Source of the DNA: Wolbachia pipientis
GTDB taxonomy: Bacteria; Pseudomonadota; Alphaproteobacteria; Rickettsiales; Anaplasmataceae
Length of the DNA: 8,480 nt
Assembly (NCBI RefSeq): GCF_023661085.1
Contig: NZ_JAHDJT010000052.1
Coordinates: forward strand, 1 to 8,480
Reading direction: 5' to 3'
Shown: piece by piece, positions 8,078 through 8,480 of the stretch
How positions within the stretch are numbered: the first letter of the stretch is position 1
Layout: every line of letters begins with the position of its first letter
Made by a program: the position numbers and the translations under genes
The notes under the pieces: generated by a model
Databases searched by the model: none
The model's input: the letters and a program-made list of their open reading frames with translations, nothing else
Told to the model about the DNA's origin: nothing

Positions 8078-8207
8078 CTCAGAGTGTGACGACATAAAAG
8101 TTACCATCAATTCAAACTCACAATTTCAAAAAAGTTGTTGCGTACAAAAAATATCTATGGTATAGGCACTGGAATTTACATAATTTAGTAACAACTTTGG
8201 AGGGTTT
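8078..8207 (+). promoter_or_regulatory. Intergenic region before the ankyrin gene, with inverted repeat and strong RBS
   Basis: A perfect 9-bp inverted repeat, AAAGTTGTT (8131-8139) and AACAACTTT (8190-8198), encloses 50 nt and ends one base before the Shine-Dalgarno GGAGGG (8199-8204) of the ankyrin gene. A weak promoter candidate lies inside: TTGCGT (8138-8143), 17 bp, TATAGG (8161-8166). No T-run hairpin terminator for pleD is evident. The repeat could be an operator or an RNA stem positioned to affect ribosome access; its function is inference. Confidence 0.4.
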
Positions 8208-8480
8208 ATGAGAACAATTGATCAAGAATTACTTGATGCTGCACAGCAAGGCAACCTTGATAGGGTTAAAAGGTGTCTTAATCAAGGAGCTAATATTCAC
8301 GTGGAGCACGATGGTTGGTATAAACGTGGTTATACACCTTTATATTTTGCTGCTGAGCGTGGTCAATTGGAGGTTGTAAAGTTCCTAGTAGATAAAGGGG
8401 CTAGTATTAAAGGTACCTGTGCTATAAAACCGTGCGCCGTGGTACGCATTAAGAAATACTTAGCGAAGCTAAGCGAGGTT
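8208..8480 (+). CDS. Ankyrin-repeat protein, 5' part, apparently interrupted near 8430
   Basis: The ATG at 8208 follows a strong GGAGGG Shine-Dalgarno, and the frame stays open for 91 codons to the window end. Residues 6-40 (ELLDAAQQGNLDRVKRCLNQ and GANIHVEHDG) form a first ankyrin-type unit. Residues 41-69 (GYTPLYFAAERGQLEVVKFL, then VDKGASIKG) form a clear second one with the TPL..AA..G pattern. Ankyrin repeats mediate protein binding, and such proteins in Wolbachia are candidate host-interaction factors; the target here is unknown. There is no signal peptide or membrane segment. After residue 69 or so the ankyrin pattern is lost: the frame reads TCAIKPCAVVRIKKYLAKLS, which looks like translation of inserted non-coding DNA. 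The true exon may end at about 8431. The gene is therefore either intron-interrupted, disrupted, or simply truncated by the window edge with an unusual linker. Confidence 0.8.
   Translation, partial: MRTIDQELLDAAQQGNLDRVKRCLNQGANIHVEHDGWYKRGYTPLYFAAERGQLEVVKFLVDKGASIKGTCAIKPCAVVRIKKYLAKLSEV
8432..8480 (+). mobile_element. Possible 5' end of a group II intron
   Basis: At 8432 the sequence reads GTGCG, the 5' consensus (GUGYG) of bacterial group II introns. This is close to where ankyrin coding sense ends. The next bases can form short hairpins: CGT/ACG around 8438-8445, and a perfect 6-bp stem CTTAGC (8459-8464) / GCTAAG (8468-8473) with a GAA loop. This resembles the start of intron domain I, but only 49 nt are visible and no reverse transcriptase or domain V can be seen. 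An insertion-sequence end or a palindromic repeat are alternatives; GTGCG (8432-8436) could also pair with CGCAT (8445-8449), which would favour a plain palindrome. Confidence 0.4.

Noticed and set aside
8078..8130. Rho-independent terminator after pleD
   Set aside because: GAGT/ACTC segments can pair only weakly and no T-run follows, so termination here is not supported.

Overview
The window reads as chromosomal DNA of an obligate intracellular alphaproteobacterium of the Anaplasmataceae, most likely Wolbachia. The basis is AT-rich sequence, a complex I gene standing apart from a full nuo operon, a giant (about 180 kDa) NAD-glutamate dehydrogenase, a PleD-type diguanylate cyclase, a TatB-like protein and an ankyrin-repeat gene at the right edge. 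The genus assignment is inference from gene content and style; no database search was possible.

Layout. On the left, nuoD (complex I 49-kDa subunit) runs on the minus strand, with an uncharacterised open frame beyond its 3' end. A divergent intergenic region of nearly 400 bp follows. It carries a good minus-strand promoter for nuoD, a perfect plus-strand TATAAT, and two very short plus-strand frames of doubtful status. On the plus strand, three closely packed genes follow: the giant glutamate dehydrogenase, a TatB-like protein 5 nt after it, and pleD, which overlaps the tatB-like gene by 29 nt. About 130 bp later an ankyrin-repeat gene starts behind a strong Shine-Dalgarno. Its ankyrin pattern stops abruptly near position 8430, where sequence resembling the 5' end of a group II intron (GTGCG followed by short hairpins) begins and runs off the window.

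How the parts relate. Glutamate dehydrogenase turns host-derived glutamate into 2-oxoglutarate and NADH. NuoD belongs to the enzyme that oxidises that NADH, so the divergent pair links amino-acid catabolism to respiration. The downstream genes concern protein export or the membrane (TatB-like) and cyclic-di-GMP signalling (PleD). Their tight spacing implies co-transcription with glutamate dehydrogenase, although a functional link is not shown. PleD keeps its phospho-acceptor, GGEEF active site and RxxD inhibitory site, so it should be an active, phosphorylation-controlled and product-inhibited cyclase.

Most of the window is ordinary housekeeping sequence. The points most worth a second look are the apparent interruption of the ankyrin gene, the TatB-like protein lacking the family's Gly-Pro hinge, and the unexplained leader region of the glutamate dehydrogenase. 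I found no convincing evidence of an entirely new system.
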